Shown in pieces: positions 1 to 6,560 of a stretch of DNA of 24,724 bases. This DNA is from an uncultured Oscillospiraceae bacterium (GTDB lineage Bacteria; Bacillota; Clostridia; Oscillospirales; Oscillospiraceae). Position 1 is the stretch's first letter, and every line of letters begins with the position of its first letter. The notes below the pieces were generated by a model, which worked only from the letters and a program-made list of their open reading frames with translations, was not told the origin of the DNA and did no database searches. Location: contig CAJOFW010000023.1 in assembly GCA_905234005.1 (NCBI GenBank), positions 1 to 24,724 on the forward strand. The letters are read 5' to 3'. The translations under genes and the position numbers were made by a program.

Positions 1-314
1 CGGAGCGCATCCGCGCCGCGATCGGACCGTGCATCCGCCGGTGCTGCTTCCAGACCGGGCCGGAGGTGCCGGAGGCCGTGGACAGGCTGCTCGGAACGGA
101 CGCCGCGGGGCTGTACGAGCCGGACGCGGCGGCGGAGGGCAAATACCGCGTCGACCTGCCCGGCGTCGTGAAGCGGCGGCTTATACAGCGCGGTTTATTG
201 CCTGAAAACATCGACGATCTCGGCGCGTGCACGATGTGTGCGCCGGATTCGTTCTGGTCCCATCGGCGGCTGGGCCTCAAGCGGGGCTCGCAGGCCAGTA
301 TCATCATGCTATGA
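1..314 (+). CDS. pgeF: PgeF/YfiH family purine nucleoside phosphorylase-like protein, 3' end only
   Basis: This is the C-terminal 103 residues of a multicopper-oxidase-like (laccase domain, DUF152/YfiH) protein; the gene begins before the window and its frame starts at base 3. Recognisable blocks are IGPCI near the left edge followed by a Cys-Phe-Gln-Thr-Gly stretch, and a C-terminal CTMCAPDSFWSHRR segment, both typical of the family. Family members are reported to act on purine nucleosides in salvage or to take part in peptidoglycan editing. In the E. coli homologue the His/Cys/His zinc ligands lie in the first half, so they would be outside this window and cannot be checked. The stop codon overlaps the next start as ATGA, which suggests co-transcription with the solute-binding protein gene. 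The family call is fairly firm; the substrate is not established. Confidence 0.8.
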   Translation, partial: ERIRAAIGPCIRRCCFQTGPEVPEAVDRLLGTDAAGLYEPDAAAEGKYRVDLPGVVKRRLIQRGLLPENIDDLGACTMCAPDSFWSHRRLGLKRGSQASIIML

Positions 315-1972
315 ATCACTTCCAATCCGGGCCGCTCAACCGGCTTATCCGATCCGTGACGAAATCACGGCTTATCCAATCCGTGCCGTCTGCGCGGTTC
401 ATGGCCATCCTCCTCGCGCTCGCGCTGGCTGTGTCCTGCGCCGGCTGCGGACGCCTTTCGCTGACGGAGGCGGAGCTGAGCGAGCTGTACGAGGAGGAGC
501 AGACGGCGGCGCAGAGCATCGGGCAGGAGCTTGCGGCGACTTACGCCGCCGACCAGATATTCGCGCTCAACTGCGTGCGCTCGTCGTCCTTCAATCCGTA
601 CCTCACCGACAGCGAGTGGAACAAGGTCGTGGGCATGCTCGTCTATGAGACGCTTGTCACGCAGGATGACACGTTCACCGCCGTGCCGAATCTCGTCACC
701 TGGTGGGAGACGGAGGACGGCCGCGTCTGGGATTTCTACGTCGACACCTCGCGCACGTTCCACGACGGCGGGCATATGACGGCGGCGGACGCCGCGTACT
801 CCATGCAGATAGCGATAAACTACACAAGCCCCTATGTCACGCGCTTTCGCCACGTCAACGCCGTGTATTCGATCGCCGAGGACTGCTTCCGTGTGGAGCT
901 GGGCGAGACGAACTACCGCTTCTACGAGCTTCTGAACATCCCGTGTGTCGAATACAACACCGGCTACTCCGATATGCCGCCCGGCACAGGGCCATACGCC
1001 TTCTCCGCCAGCGGCCGCTATCTGACGCTCGACCGAAATCACCCGCTGGCAGGGGAGCTTCCGATCGAGACGATCCACCTCAAGGAGTACACGAACGGCG
1101 TCGATATTCTGCAGGCGTTCGAGGACTCCTTCATCGACCTCGTCATCAACGACCCGAACGGCATGGCGAGTCTCGGCTATTCCAGCACGGACATCGTCAA
1201 GTACGTCAACACCTCCAGTATGCATTACCTCGCGTACAACATGAACAGCGGCGTGTTCTCGAACGGCGATCTGCGCCGGATCATGACATACGCGATCGAC
1301 CGGGCGACCGTCGTATCCGACGTGATGGAGGGCGCCGCCCTCGCCGCGACGGCGCCGATATCGCCGCAAAGCCCGCTGTACCCGGAGCAGTTCGCAAGGT
1401 CGCTCGAGTATTCCGATTCCGGCTTCCGCGCCGCGCTCGAGGCGCTGGGCGCGGCCGATACCGACGAGGACGGCGTCCTCGAGCTGAACGGACGGCCGCT
1501 GCGCATCAGCTTCGTCGCCTGCTCGGACAGCTCCGTCAAGGTCGCCTCGGCGCGGAGCATCGCAAAAAAGCTCGAGGACTACGGCTTCGATGTGACGCTG
1601 CGCGAGCTTGGCTACGACGACTACGTCGACGCGCTGGATGACGGCGATTTTGACGTATACTATGCCGAGGTGCGGCTGTGCGGGGACTGGGATCTGCGTC
1701 TGCTGCTGTCGTCCTCCGGCGGCCTCAACTACGGCGACGTGTGGGATATGCAGCTCGACACGCTGCTCTATTCCGCGCTGTCGAGCGACAGCGAGACCCG
1801 GGACGAGAGCCTGGAGACGCTGTACGAGTATCTCGGCGAAAACGCCTATATCACGCCGATCTGCTTCGAGAAGAGCGAGGTGCTGTATCACCGCGGCGTG
1901 CTGTCCGGACTCAACCCGACGCAGGACAACATCTTCTACGATATGCAGAACTGGACGGTCGATATAAGCTGA
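311..1972 (+). CDS. ABC transporter substrate-binding lipoprotein, family 5 (peptide/nickel type)
   Basis: This 553-residue protein resembles extracellular solute-binding proteins of the SBP_bac_5 family (OppA/DppA type). The signature FHDGGHMTAADAAYS lies about 150 residues in, followed by a GTGPYAF segment, a YLTLDRNHPL segment and a LAYNMNSGVFSNGDLRR segment, all in family order. A hydrophobic stretch beginning MAILLALALA ends in VSCAGC, so it is probably a lipoprotein anchored at the Cys near residue 46. The chosen ATG overlaps the upstream stop (ATGA). A GTG at 356 or an ATG at 401 would give a shorter, more usual signal peptide, and no clear ribosome binding site decides between them. 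No permease or ATPase gene is adjacent, so the transporter partner is unknown. The region before the signal helix carries a 27-nt tandem repeat. Confidence 0.85.
   Translation: MNHFQSGPLNRLIRSVTKSRLIQSVPSARFMAILLALALAVSCAGCGRLSLTEAELSELYEEEQTAAQSIGQELAATYAADQIFALNCVRSSSFNPYLTDSEWNKVVGMLVYETLVTQDDTFTAVPNLVTWWETEDGRVWDFYVDTSRTFHDGGHMTAADAAYSMQIAINYTSPYVTRFRHVNAVYSIAEDCFRVELGETNYRFYELLNIPCVEYNTGYSDMPPGTGPYAFSASGRYLTLDRNHPLAGELPIETIHLKEYTNGVDILQAFEDSFIDLVINDPNGMASLGYSSTDIVKYVNTSSMHYLAYNMNSGVFSNGDLRRIMTYAIDRATVVSDVMEGAALAATAPISPQSPLYPEQFARSLEYSDSGFRAALEALGAADTDEDGVLELNGRPLRISFVACSDSSVKVASARSIAKKLEDYGFDVTLRELGYDDYVDALDDGDFDVYYAEVRLCGDWDLRLLLSSSGGLNYGDVWDMQLDTLLYSALSSDSETRDESLETLYEYLGENAYITPICFEKSEVLYHRGVLSGLNPTQDNIFYDMQNWTVDIS
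341..385 (+). repeat. 27-nt-period tandem duplication at the 5' end of the solute-binding protein gene
   Basis: An 18-nt segment starting CGGCTTATCC at 341-358 recurs at 368-385 with a single mismatch, a period of 27 nt (nine codons). In the reading frame it encodes RLIRSV and then RLIQSV just before the signal helix. The duplication keeps the frame and lengthens the N-region. Confidence 0.75.
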
Positions 1973-1986
1973 CAGCCGGATACGCC

Positions 1987-2077
1987 CGGAACGGAGGGGC
2001 GCCGAGCGCCAAACCCCGTTTCCGATGGCGCGGCACGACTCTACAACAAACATCACGCGGGCCGACGGGTCGCCCGC
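1987..2077 (+). other. Two inverted repeats in the gap before cdd
   Basis: The 123-nt gap between the solute-binding protein gene and cdd holds two stem-loops. The first is GGCGC(1998-2002)/GCGCC(2006-2010), nested inside a longer imperfect pairing of CGGAACGG with the CCGTTTCCG block around 2017-2025. The second is GCGGG(2057-2061)/CCCGC(2073-2077), extended inward by CGAC/GTCG. Neither is followed by a T-run, so they are not ordinary intrinsic terminators. They may be processing or stability elements. No convincing promoter was seen. Confidence 0.4.
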
Positions 2078-2095
2078 AAACAGGGGGACAACCAT

Positions 2096-2485
2096 ATGAC
2101 TGATCGTGAGCTTCTCAATATGGCGCGGGACGCGGCGAAAAACGCCTATGTGCCGTACTCGCATTTTCCGGTGGGCGCGGCGCTCGAGTGCGCCGACGGC
2201 TCGGTCTTCACGGGCTGCAACGTCGAAAACGCGGCCCTCGGCGCGACGATCTGCGCCGAGCGCGCGGCGATCGTCAAGGCCGTGAGCGAGGGCCGCCGCC
2301 GCTTCGTACGCATCGCGGTCTACGGCGAGGGGGAGACGTACTGCCTGCCCTGCGGCGAGTGCCGTCAGGTGCTGAGCGAGTTCTGCGCGAACGGCAGCAT
2401 GGAGGTGCTGTGCACCCGCTCCGGCGGACGCTATGTCAGCTACCGCCTCAGCCAGCTCCTGCCGCACCCGTTCGTGATGGAATAG
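2096..2485 (+). CDS. cdd: Cytidine deaminase
   Basis: A 129-residue homotetrameric-type cytidine deaminase, which converts cytidine and deoxycytidine to uridine and deoxyuridine in pyrimidine salvage. The zinc site is complete: Cys53-Ala54-Glu55 carries the first ligand and the catalytic glutamate, and Pro85-Cys86-Gly-Glu-Cys89 carries the other two ligands. These are the positions known from the short Bacillus enzyme. The substrate-binding TGCNVENA block is present at residues 39-46. The length matches the family. An AGGGGG ribosome binding site lies 7 nt before the ATG. It sits on the same strand as the pgeF-type gene upstream, which is also linked to nucleoside metabolism, and is followed by a strong terminator. 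Confidence 0.95.
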   Translation: MTDRELLNMARDAAKNAYVPYSHFPVGAALECADGSVFTGCNVENAALGATICAERAAIVKAVSEGRRRFVRIAVYGEGETYCLPCGECRQVLSEFCANGSMEVLCTRSGGRYVSYRLSQLLPHPFVME

Positions 2486-2561
2486 ACAACAAACACCCGG
2501 GAGCGTGGATAAAAATACCCGAAGAACCCCGATTTTTTTCCAAAACCGCGTATCGCCCATC

Positions 2562-2592
2562 AAATCCCTCTTGACAACGAGAGGGATTTTTG
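2562..2592 (+). terminator. Intrinsic terminator after cdd
   Basis: A 12-bp stem (2562-2573 with 2578-2589, one G-T wobble, loop ACAA) is followed by a short T-run. It separates the cdd transcript from the ribosomal protein cluster. The downstream promoter's -35 hexamer lies inside this hairpin. Confidence 0.85.
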
Positions 2593-2599
2593 TTAATCT
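2571..2599 (+). promoter_or_regulatory. Candidate promoter of the S10 ribosomal protein operon
   Basis: A perfect TTGACA (2571-2576) is followed by a 17-nt spacer and TAATCT (2594-2599), preceded by TG one base upstream as in an extended -10. The predicted start near 2606 would give an untranslated leader of about 327 nt before rpsJ. It is the best sigma-A-type match in the gap, but the -10 matches only three of six consensus bases and the -35 lies in the cdd terminator stem. Confidence 0.6.
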
Positions 2600-2605
2600 A
2601 TCAGA

Positions 2606-2932
2606 GCGCGTATCCCCGACGGGGGATACCGTGCACGCGTTGAAGCGGGAGATTGCGCCGACGGGCGGGAACTTCCGCGGAGCATGTCCGGGTGTGCCGG
2701 AGACGCAAAACCGGCGGTTCATCGCAAAACCGGTCATACCGCCTTCCAGCACGCCGAAATCGGACGGGCCCGGCGCATTTCCGTGCCGCGTATATCGCCC
2801 GGACAATCCAAACCGGCTCAGCCGGGTTGTTTTTTTGAGACGGGGTCTGATACGCACGGTTCAGTGTACAGAAATAACCGGGTACCGTACGGGAACACGT
2901 AAAACTCGTACAACATCATTGGAGGAAATCAC
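2606..2932 (+). other. Structured 5' leader of rpsJ
   Basis: This roughly 327-nt stretch carries no plausible gene. It contains several stem-loops: GTATCCCC(2610-2617)/GGGGATAC(2622-2629), TCCGG(2687-2691)/CCGGA(2697-2701) and a longer-range GGCGGT(2713-2718)/ACCGCC(2738-2743), followed by a terminator-like hairpin. Long leaders before S10 operons are often sites of autogenous control by a ribosomal protein, L4 in E. coli. Whether that applies here is inference. Confidence 0.5.
2811..2836 (+). terminator. Terminator-like hairpin inside the rpsJ leader (possible attenuator)
   Basis: AACCGGC (2811-2817), loop TCA, GCCGGGTT (2821-2828, one bulged base), then seven consecutive T at 2830-2836. 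It lies about 97 nt before the rpsJ start and downstream of the only good promoter, so it could attenuate the whole cluster. The upstream CCCGGC at 2769-2774 can pair with GCCGGG at 2821-2826 and would break the terminator stem, which gives a simple antiterminator model. Confidence 0.6.
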
Positions 2933-3244
2933 ATGGCAGCGAAGAAAATGATCCGCATCCGCCTCAAGGCCTACGATCACCAGCTCATCGACAAGGCCGC
3001 CGAAACCATCGTCGAGACCGCGAAGCGCACCGAAGCGAAGGTCTCCGGCCCCATCCCCCTGCCTACGCAGAAGGAGGTCGTCACGATCCTGCGCGCCGTC
3101 CACAAGTACAAGGACAGCCGCGAGCAGTTCGAGCGCCGCACGCACAAGCGCCTTATCGACATCGTAAGCCCGACCCAGAAGACGGTCGAGGCCCTGATGA
3201 ATCTGGAGCTTCCCGCCGGCGTCGAGATCGAGATCAAGCTGTGA
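2933..3244 (+). CDS. rpsJ: 30S ribosomal protein S10
   Basis: 103 residues, the usual length for S10, which binds the 3' domain of 16S rRNA in the 30S head and also acts as NusE in transcription antitermination. The N-terminal IRIRLKAYDHQLID stretch and the central SGPIPLPT loop identify it clearly. A GGAGGAAATCAC ribosome binding site precedes the ATG. It is the first gene of the long ribosomal cluster and follows the structured leader. An unusually long spacer of 146 nt separates it from rplC, whereas most genes here are 1-20 nt apart. Confidence 0.98.
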   Translation: MAAKKMIRIRLKAYDHQLIDKAAETIVETAKRTEAKVSGPIPLPTQKEVVTILRAVHKYKDSREQFERRTHKRLIDIVSPTQKTVEALMNLELPAGVEIEIKL

Positions 3245-3390
3245 TCGCGGTCGGGCCGCAGGATACCTTTTATATTACCGTTGGCACCCGGCAGTCGCCG
3301 GTTAACCAATAGTCTGCTTAAAGGGCAGACGGGTCATGTTGCGCGGTCGCCGTTACCGGCCGCCCAACCAATAACCGAAGGAGGAAAGCA
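3245..3390 (+). other. Structured spacer between rpsJ and rplC
   Basis: The spacer has two clear stem-loops, CCGGC(3288-3292)/GCCGG(3297-3301) and GTCTGC(3312-3317)/GCAGAC(3325-3330). It also has an eight-base direct repeat AACCAATA at 3304-3311 and 3366-3373, each preceded at a distance by GTCGCCG. No T-run follows the stems. TATATT at 3271-3276 resembles a -10 box but has no matching -35. The role is unknown; translational control of rplC is one possibility. Confidence 0.4.
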
Positions 3391-4113
3391 ATGAAGAAAG
3401 CCATCATTGGCAAGAAGATCGGCATGACGCAGATCTTCGACGAGGCGGGCAAGGTCGTTCCCGTGACGGTCATCGAGGCCGGCCCCTGTGTGGTCGCGCA
3501 GAAGAAGACCGCCGAGAAGGAAGGCTACGACGCCGTTCAGCTCGGCTTTGAGGACATCGCCGAGCGCAAACTGACCAAGCCGGAGAAGGGCCATTTCGCC
3601 AAGGCCGGGGTCGACCCCAGGAAATACCTGCACGAGTTCCGTCTGGACGACGCCGCCTCCATGAACGTCGGCGACATCCTGAAGGCGGACGTCTTCGCCG
3701 AGGGCGACCACGTCGACGTCACCGGCATCAGCAAGGGCAAGGGCTACGCCGGCGTTATCAAGCGCTGGGGCGCCCAGCGCACCCCGATGACCCACGGCGG
3801 CGGCCCCGTTCACCGTCACGCCGGTTCCATGGGCTCCTCGACCGATCCCTCCCGTATCTTCAAGGGCAAGATCGGCGCCGGCCACATGGGCGTTGAGCAG
3901 GTCACGGTGCAGAATCTTGACGTCGTCAAGGTCGATCCCGAGATGAACATGATCGTCCTGCGCGGCGCGGTGCCCGGCCCCAAGGGCGGCATCGTCTACA
4001 TCAAGTCCACCGTCAAGAAGATCTTCGAGAAGAAGGCCGCCACGGCGGTCAGCGTCAACCCGCAGAAGGCTTCCGGACGCAACCCGCAGAAGGCGTCTGC
4101 GCGTACCCGCTGA
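3391..4113 (+). CDS. rplC: 50S ribosomal protein L3
   Basis: 240 residues. L3 is an early assembly protein that reaches toward the peptidyl transferase centre. Its start (MKKAIIGKKIGMTQIFDE), the ISKGKGYAGVIKRWG block and the central PMTHGGGPVHRHAGSMGS loop are diagnostic. The ATG follows AGGAGGAAAGCA. The body matches L3, but beyond the usual end there is a basic tail with a tandem octapeptide, NPQKASGR then NPQKASAR, encoded by a 24-nt repeat. This makes the protein some 20-30 residues longer than common bacterial L3 proteins. The tail is probably disordered and its function is unknown. Confidence 0.98.
   Translation: MKKAIIGKKIGMTQIFDEAGKVVPVTVIEAGPCVVAQKKTAEKEGYDAVQLGFEDIAERKLTKPEKGHFAKAGVDPRKYLHEFRLDDAASMNVGDILKADVFAEGDHVDVTGISKGKGYAGVIKRWGAQRTPMTHGGGPVHRHAGSMGSSTDPSRIFKGKIGAGHMGVEQVTVQNLDVVKVDPEMNMIVLRGAVPGPKGGIVYIKSTVKKIFEKKAATAVSVNPQKASGRNPQKASARTR
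4057..4104 (+). repeat. 24-nt tandem repeat at the 3' end of rplC
   Basis: AACCCGCAGAAGGC occurs at 4057-4070 and 4081-4094, in a 24-nt period that keeps the frame and encodes NPQKASGR-NPQKASAR. The third-position differences between copies show that the duplication is not completely recent. Confidence 0.8.
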
Positions 4114-4131
4114 TAGAAAGGAGATATCGTT

Positions 4132-4755
4132 ATGCCTAAAGCGAAAATGGTCAATATGGCCGGCGAGCGTATCGGCGAGTACGAGCTCTCCGAGGCCGTC
4201 TTCGGCATCGAGCCGAACGAGCCGGTTATGCATGCCAGCGTAGTCAACTACCTGGCCAACCAGCGTCAGGGGACGCAGAGCGCTCTCACGAAGGGCGAGG
4301 TCTCCTACACCACCAAGAAGCCCTGGCGTCAGAAGGGCACGGGCCGCGCCCGCGCCGGCTACGCCGGTTCCCCGGTGTGGCGTCACGGCGGCGTCGCGTT
4401 CGCGCCGAAGCCCCGCGATTACAGCTACAGCCTCACGAAGAAGACAAAGCGTCTCGCGCTCCGCAGCGCCCTCTCGAGCAAGGCGGCCGAGGACAAGATC
4501 ATCGTTGTCGACGGCCTGCACATGGACGAGATCAAGACCAGGACGTTCAAGAAGTTCCTGGACGCCGCCGGCGTCGCCGGCAAGGCCCTCGTCATCACCG
4601 ATGAGGTGGACGAGGCGGTCCTGAAGTCCGCCCGCAACATCGCCGGCGTGTCCGTCACCACCGCGAAGATCATCTCCCCGTACACGATCCTCTGCGGCGG
4701 CACCCTCGTGGTGGACAAGGCGGCGGTCCAGAAGATAGAGGAGGTATTCGCCTGA
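4132..4755 (+). CDS. rplD: 50S ribosomal protein L4
   Basis: 207 residues, typical for L4, which lines part of the nascent peptide exit tunnel and in some bacteria represses its own S10 operon. The tunnel-loop segment is visible as KKPWRQKGTGRARAG followed by SPVWRHGGVAFAP, the best conserved part of the family. The start follows AAGGAGATATCGTT. Its stop overlaps the rplW start by one base (TGATG), which suggests translational coupling. If the rpsJ leader is autoregulated, L4 would be the first candidate regulator, by analogy with E. coli only. Confidence 0.98.
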   Translation: MPKAKMVNMAGERIGEYELSEAVFGIEPNEPVMHASVVNYLANQRQGTQSALTKGEVSYTTKKPWRQKGTGRARAGYAGSPVWRHGGVAFAPKPRDYSYSLTKKTKRLALRSALSSKAAEDKIIVVDGLHMDEIKTRTFKKFLDAAGVAGKALVITDEVDEAVLKSARNIAGVSVTTAKIISPYTILCGGTLVVDKAAVQKIEEVFA

Positions 4756-5051
4756 TGAAATCCGCCTATGACGTGATCCTGGCTCCGGTCATCACCGAGC
4801 AGTCCATGGAGGATCTGGACATCAAGAAGTATGCCTTCAAGGTCGCGCCCGACGCCAACAAGATCGAGATCCGCAAGGCTGTCGAGGAGATTTTCGGCGT
4901 GACCGTCATCAAGGTCACCACGACCCACGTGCGCGGCAAGAAGCGCCAGCAGGGCCGCTATCCCGCCGGCAAGAGCGCCGACTGGAAGAAGGCCGTCGTG
5001 AAGCTCTCCGCCGACTCGAAGAACATCGAGCTCTTTGAGGGCATGGCGTAA
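4755..5051 (+). CDS. rplW: 50S ribosomal protein L23
   Basis: 98 residues, the usual size. L23 sits at the tunnel exit and is the docking site for trigger factor and SRP. Typical features are the N-terminal DVILAPVITEQSM, the VAPDANKIEIRKAVEEIFGV block and the basic RGKKRQQGR loop. The start codon shares a base with the rplD stop and no separate strong ribosome binding site is evident, so it probably depends on coupling to rplD translation. Confidence 0.97.
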   Translation: MKSAYDVILAPVITEQSMEDLDIKKYAFKVAPDANKIEIRKAVEEIFGVTVIKVTTTHVRGKKRQQGRYPAGKSADWKKAVVKLSADSKNIELFEGMA

Positions 5052-5066
5052 GGGAGGAAGAGATAA

Positions 5067-5900
5067 ATGGCTATTAAAACTTACAAGCCCGTAACGCCGT
5101 CCCGCCGTCACATGACGGTGTCCGGCTTCGAGGGCGTCGAGAAGCACGTCCGTCCCGAGCGCAGCCTGACCGAGAGCCTCAAAAAGCACGCCGGCCGCAA
5201 CGCCTACGGACGCATCACCGTCCGTCACCAGGGCGGCGGCAACAAGCAGAAGTACCGCGTCATCGACTGGAAGCGCTCCCGTGAGGGCGTCGCCACGGTG
5301 CTCCGCCTCGAGTACGACCCCAACCGCTCCGCGTTCATCGCCCTCCTCCAGTACGAGGACGGCGCGAAGAGCTATATCATCGCGCCCGCCGGCGTGAAGG
5401 CCGGCGACACGGTCGAATCCGGCCCGAACGCCGATATCAAGCCCGGCAACTGCCTGCCTCTGACGAACATCCCCGTCGGTACGGTCATCCACAACATCGA
5501 GATGTACCCCGGCAAGGGCGCCCAGCTCGTGCGCGGCGCCGGCAACGCCGCCCAGCTCATGGCGAAGGAGGGCTCCCTCGCCACCGTGCGTCTGCCGTCC
5601 GGCGAGATGCGCAAGATCCGTCTTGACTGCAAGGCGACCGTCGGCTCCGTCGGCAACGCCGACCACGCGAACATCTCCCTCGGCAAGGCCGGCCGCAAGC
5701 GCCACATGGGCTGGCGGCCCACGGTTCGCGGCTCCGTCATGAACCCGGTGGATCACCCCCACGGCGGCGGCGAGGGCAAGAGCCCGGTCGGCCGTCCCGG
5801 CCCCGTGACTCCCTGGGGCAAGCCGACACTCGGCTACAAGACGCGCAAGAAGAAGAACCGCTCCGACAAGTTCATCGTCAAGCGCCGCAACGCCAAATAA
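5067..5900 (+). CDS. rplB: 50S ribosomal protein L2
   Basis: 277 residues, a full-length L2, needed for subunit association and the peptidyl transferase region. It has the N-terminal RNA-binding domain (GRNAYGRITVRHQGGGNKQKYR) and, near the end, the conserved GSVMNPVDHPHGGGEGKSPVGR segment holding the histidine noted as important in L2. The ATG follows AGGGAGGAAGAGATAA. It is the fifth gene of the S10 cluster, 15 nt after rplW and 12 nt before rpsS. Confidence 0.98.
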   Translation: MAIKTYKPVTPSRRHMTVSGFEGVEKHVRPERSLTESLKKHAGRNAYGRITVRHQGGGNKQKYRVIDWKRSREGVATVLRLEYDPNRSAFIALLQYEDGAKSYIIAPAGVKAGDTVESGPNADIKPGNCLPLTNIPVGTVIHNIEMYPGKGAQLVRGAGNAAQLMAKEGSLATVRLPSGEMRKIRLDCKATVGSVGNADHANISLGKAGRKRHMGWRPTVRGSVMNPVDHPHGGGEGKSPVGRPGPVTPWGKPTLGYKTRKKKNRSDKFIVKRRNAK

Positions 5901-5912
5901 GGAGGGAACGTA

Positions 5913-6182
5913 ATGAGCAGAAGCATCAAGAAAGGCCCGTTTGTAGCACCCGAGCTGTACAAGCGCGTGGAGGAGCTCAACAAGGCCGGCGAAAAGAAGG
6001 TCCTGAAGACCTGGAGCCGTGCAAGCACCATTTTCCCGTCCTTCGTAGGCCACACCATCGCCGTCCACGACGGCCGCCGTCACGTTCCCGTGTATGTCAC
6101 CGAGGACATGGTCGGCCACAAGCTGGGCGAGTTTGCTCCGACGCGCACCTTCCGCGGTCACGCCGGCAGCAAGACCAGATAA
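5913..6182 (+). CDS. rpsS: 30S ribosomal protein S19
   Basis: 89 residues. S19 is in the head of the 30S subunit and forms a complex with S13. Visible hallmarks are the start MSRSIKKGPFV, TWSRASTIFPSFVGHTIAVHDGR, and the C-terminal KLGEFAPTRTFRGH. A GGAGG site lies 8 nt before the ATG. Length and order (rplB-rpsS-rplV) are standard. Confidence 0.98.
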   Translation: MSRSIKKGPFVAPELYKRVEELNKAGEKKVLKTWSRASTIFPSFVGHTIAVHDGRRHVPVYVTEDMVGHKLGEFAPTRTFRGHAGSKTR

Positions 6183-6194
6183 GGGGGGCCAGTC

Positions 6195-6542
6195 ATGGAA
6201 GAAATCAGAACCGCTACGGCGAAAGCGAAATATATCCGCATCTCACCCCGTAAGGTGCAGATCGTCTGCGAGCTGATCAAGGGCAAGGACACGAAGCTTG
6301 CCGCCGCCATCCTCGCGAACACCCCGAAGGCCGCGAGCGAGCCGCTCATGAAGCTCCTCAAGAGCGCCTGCGCCAACGCCGAGAACAACTACGAGATGGA
6401 TCCCGAGAATCTCGTCGTGACCGAGTGCATCGCCTGCGCCGGCCCCACGCTCAAGCGTGGCCAGCCCCGCGCCCACGGCCGTATGTTCCGCATCAACAAG
6501 CGCACCAGCCACATCACGCTGACCGTGGCTGAGAAAGAATAA
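6195..6542 (+). CDS. rplV: 50S ribosomal protein L22
   Basis: 115 residues, typical. L22 has a globular domain on the outer surface and a long beta hairpin lining the exit tunnel, where macrolide-resistance changes are known to occur. The ATAKAKYIRISPRKVQ start and the hairpin region ending RAHGRMFRINKRTSHITL are clear. A GGGGGG-type ribosome binding site precedes the ATG, and the gene lies 12 nt after rpsS. Confidence 0.97.
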   Translation: MEEIRTATAKAKYIRISPRKVQIVCELIKGKDTKLAAAILANTPKAASEPLMKLLKSACANAENNYEMDPENLVVTECIACAGPTLKRGQPRAHGRMFRINKRTSHITLTVAEKE

Positions 6543-6560
6543 GGGAGGAGGCAGAGACTT

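Noticed and set aside
365..2857. Long minus-strand open frame (830 codons) opposite the solute-binding protein and cdd genes.
   Set aside because: It runs antisense to well-identified genes, has no family motif, and crosses a terminator and promoter region. Such frames are common in GC-rich coding DNA.
3271..3276. TATATT between rpsJ and rplC as a possible internal promoter.
   Set aside because: No acceptable -35 hexamer at 16-18 nt upstream.
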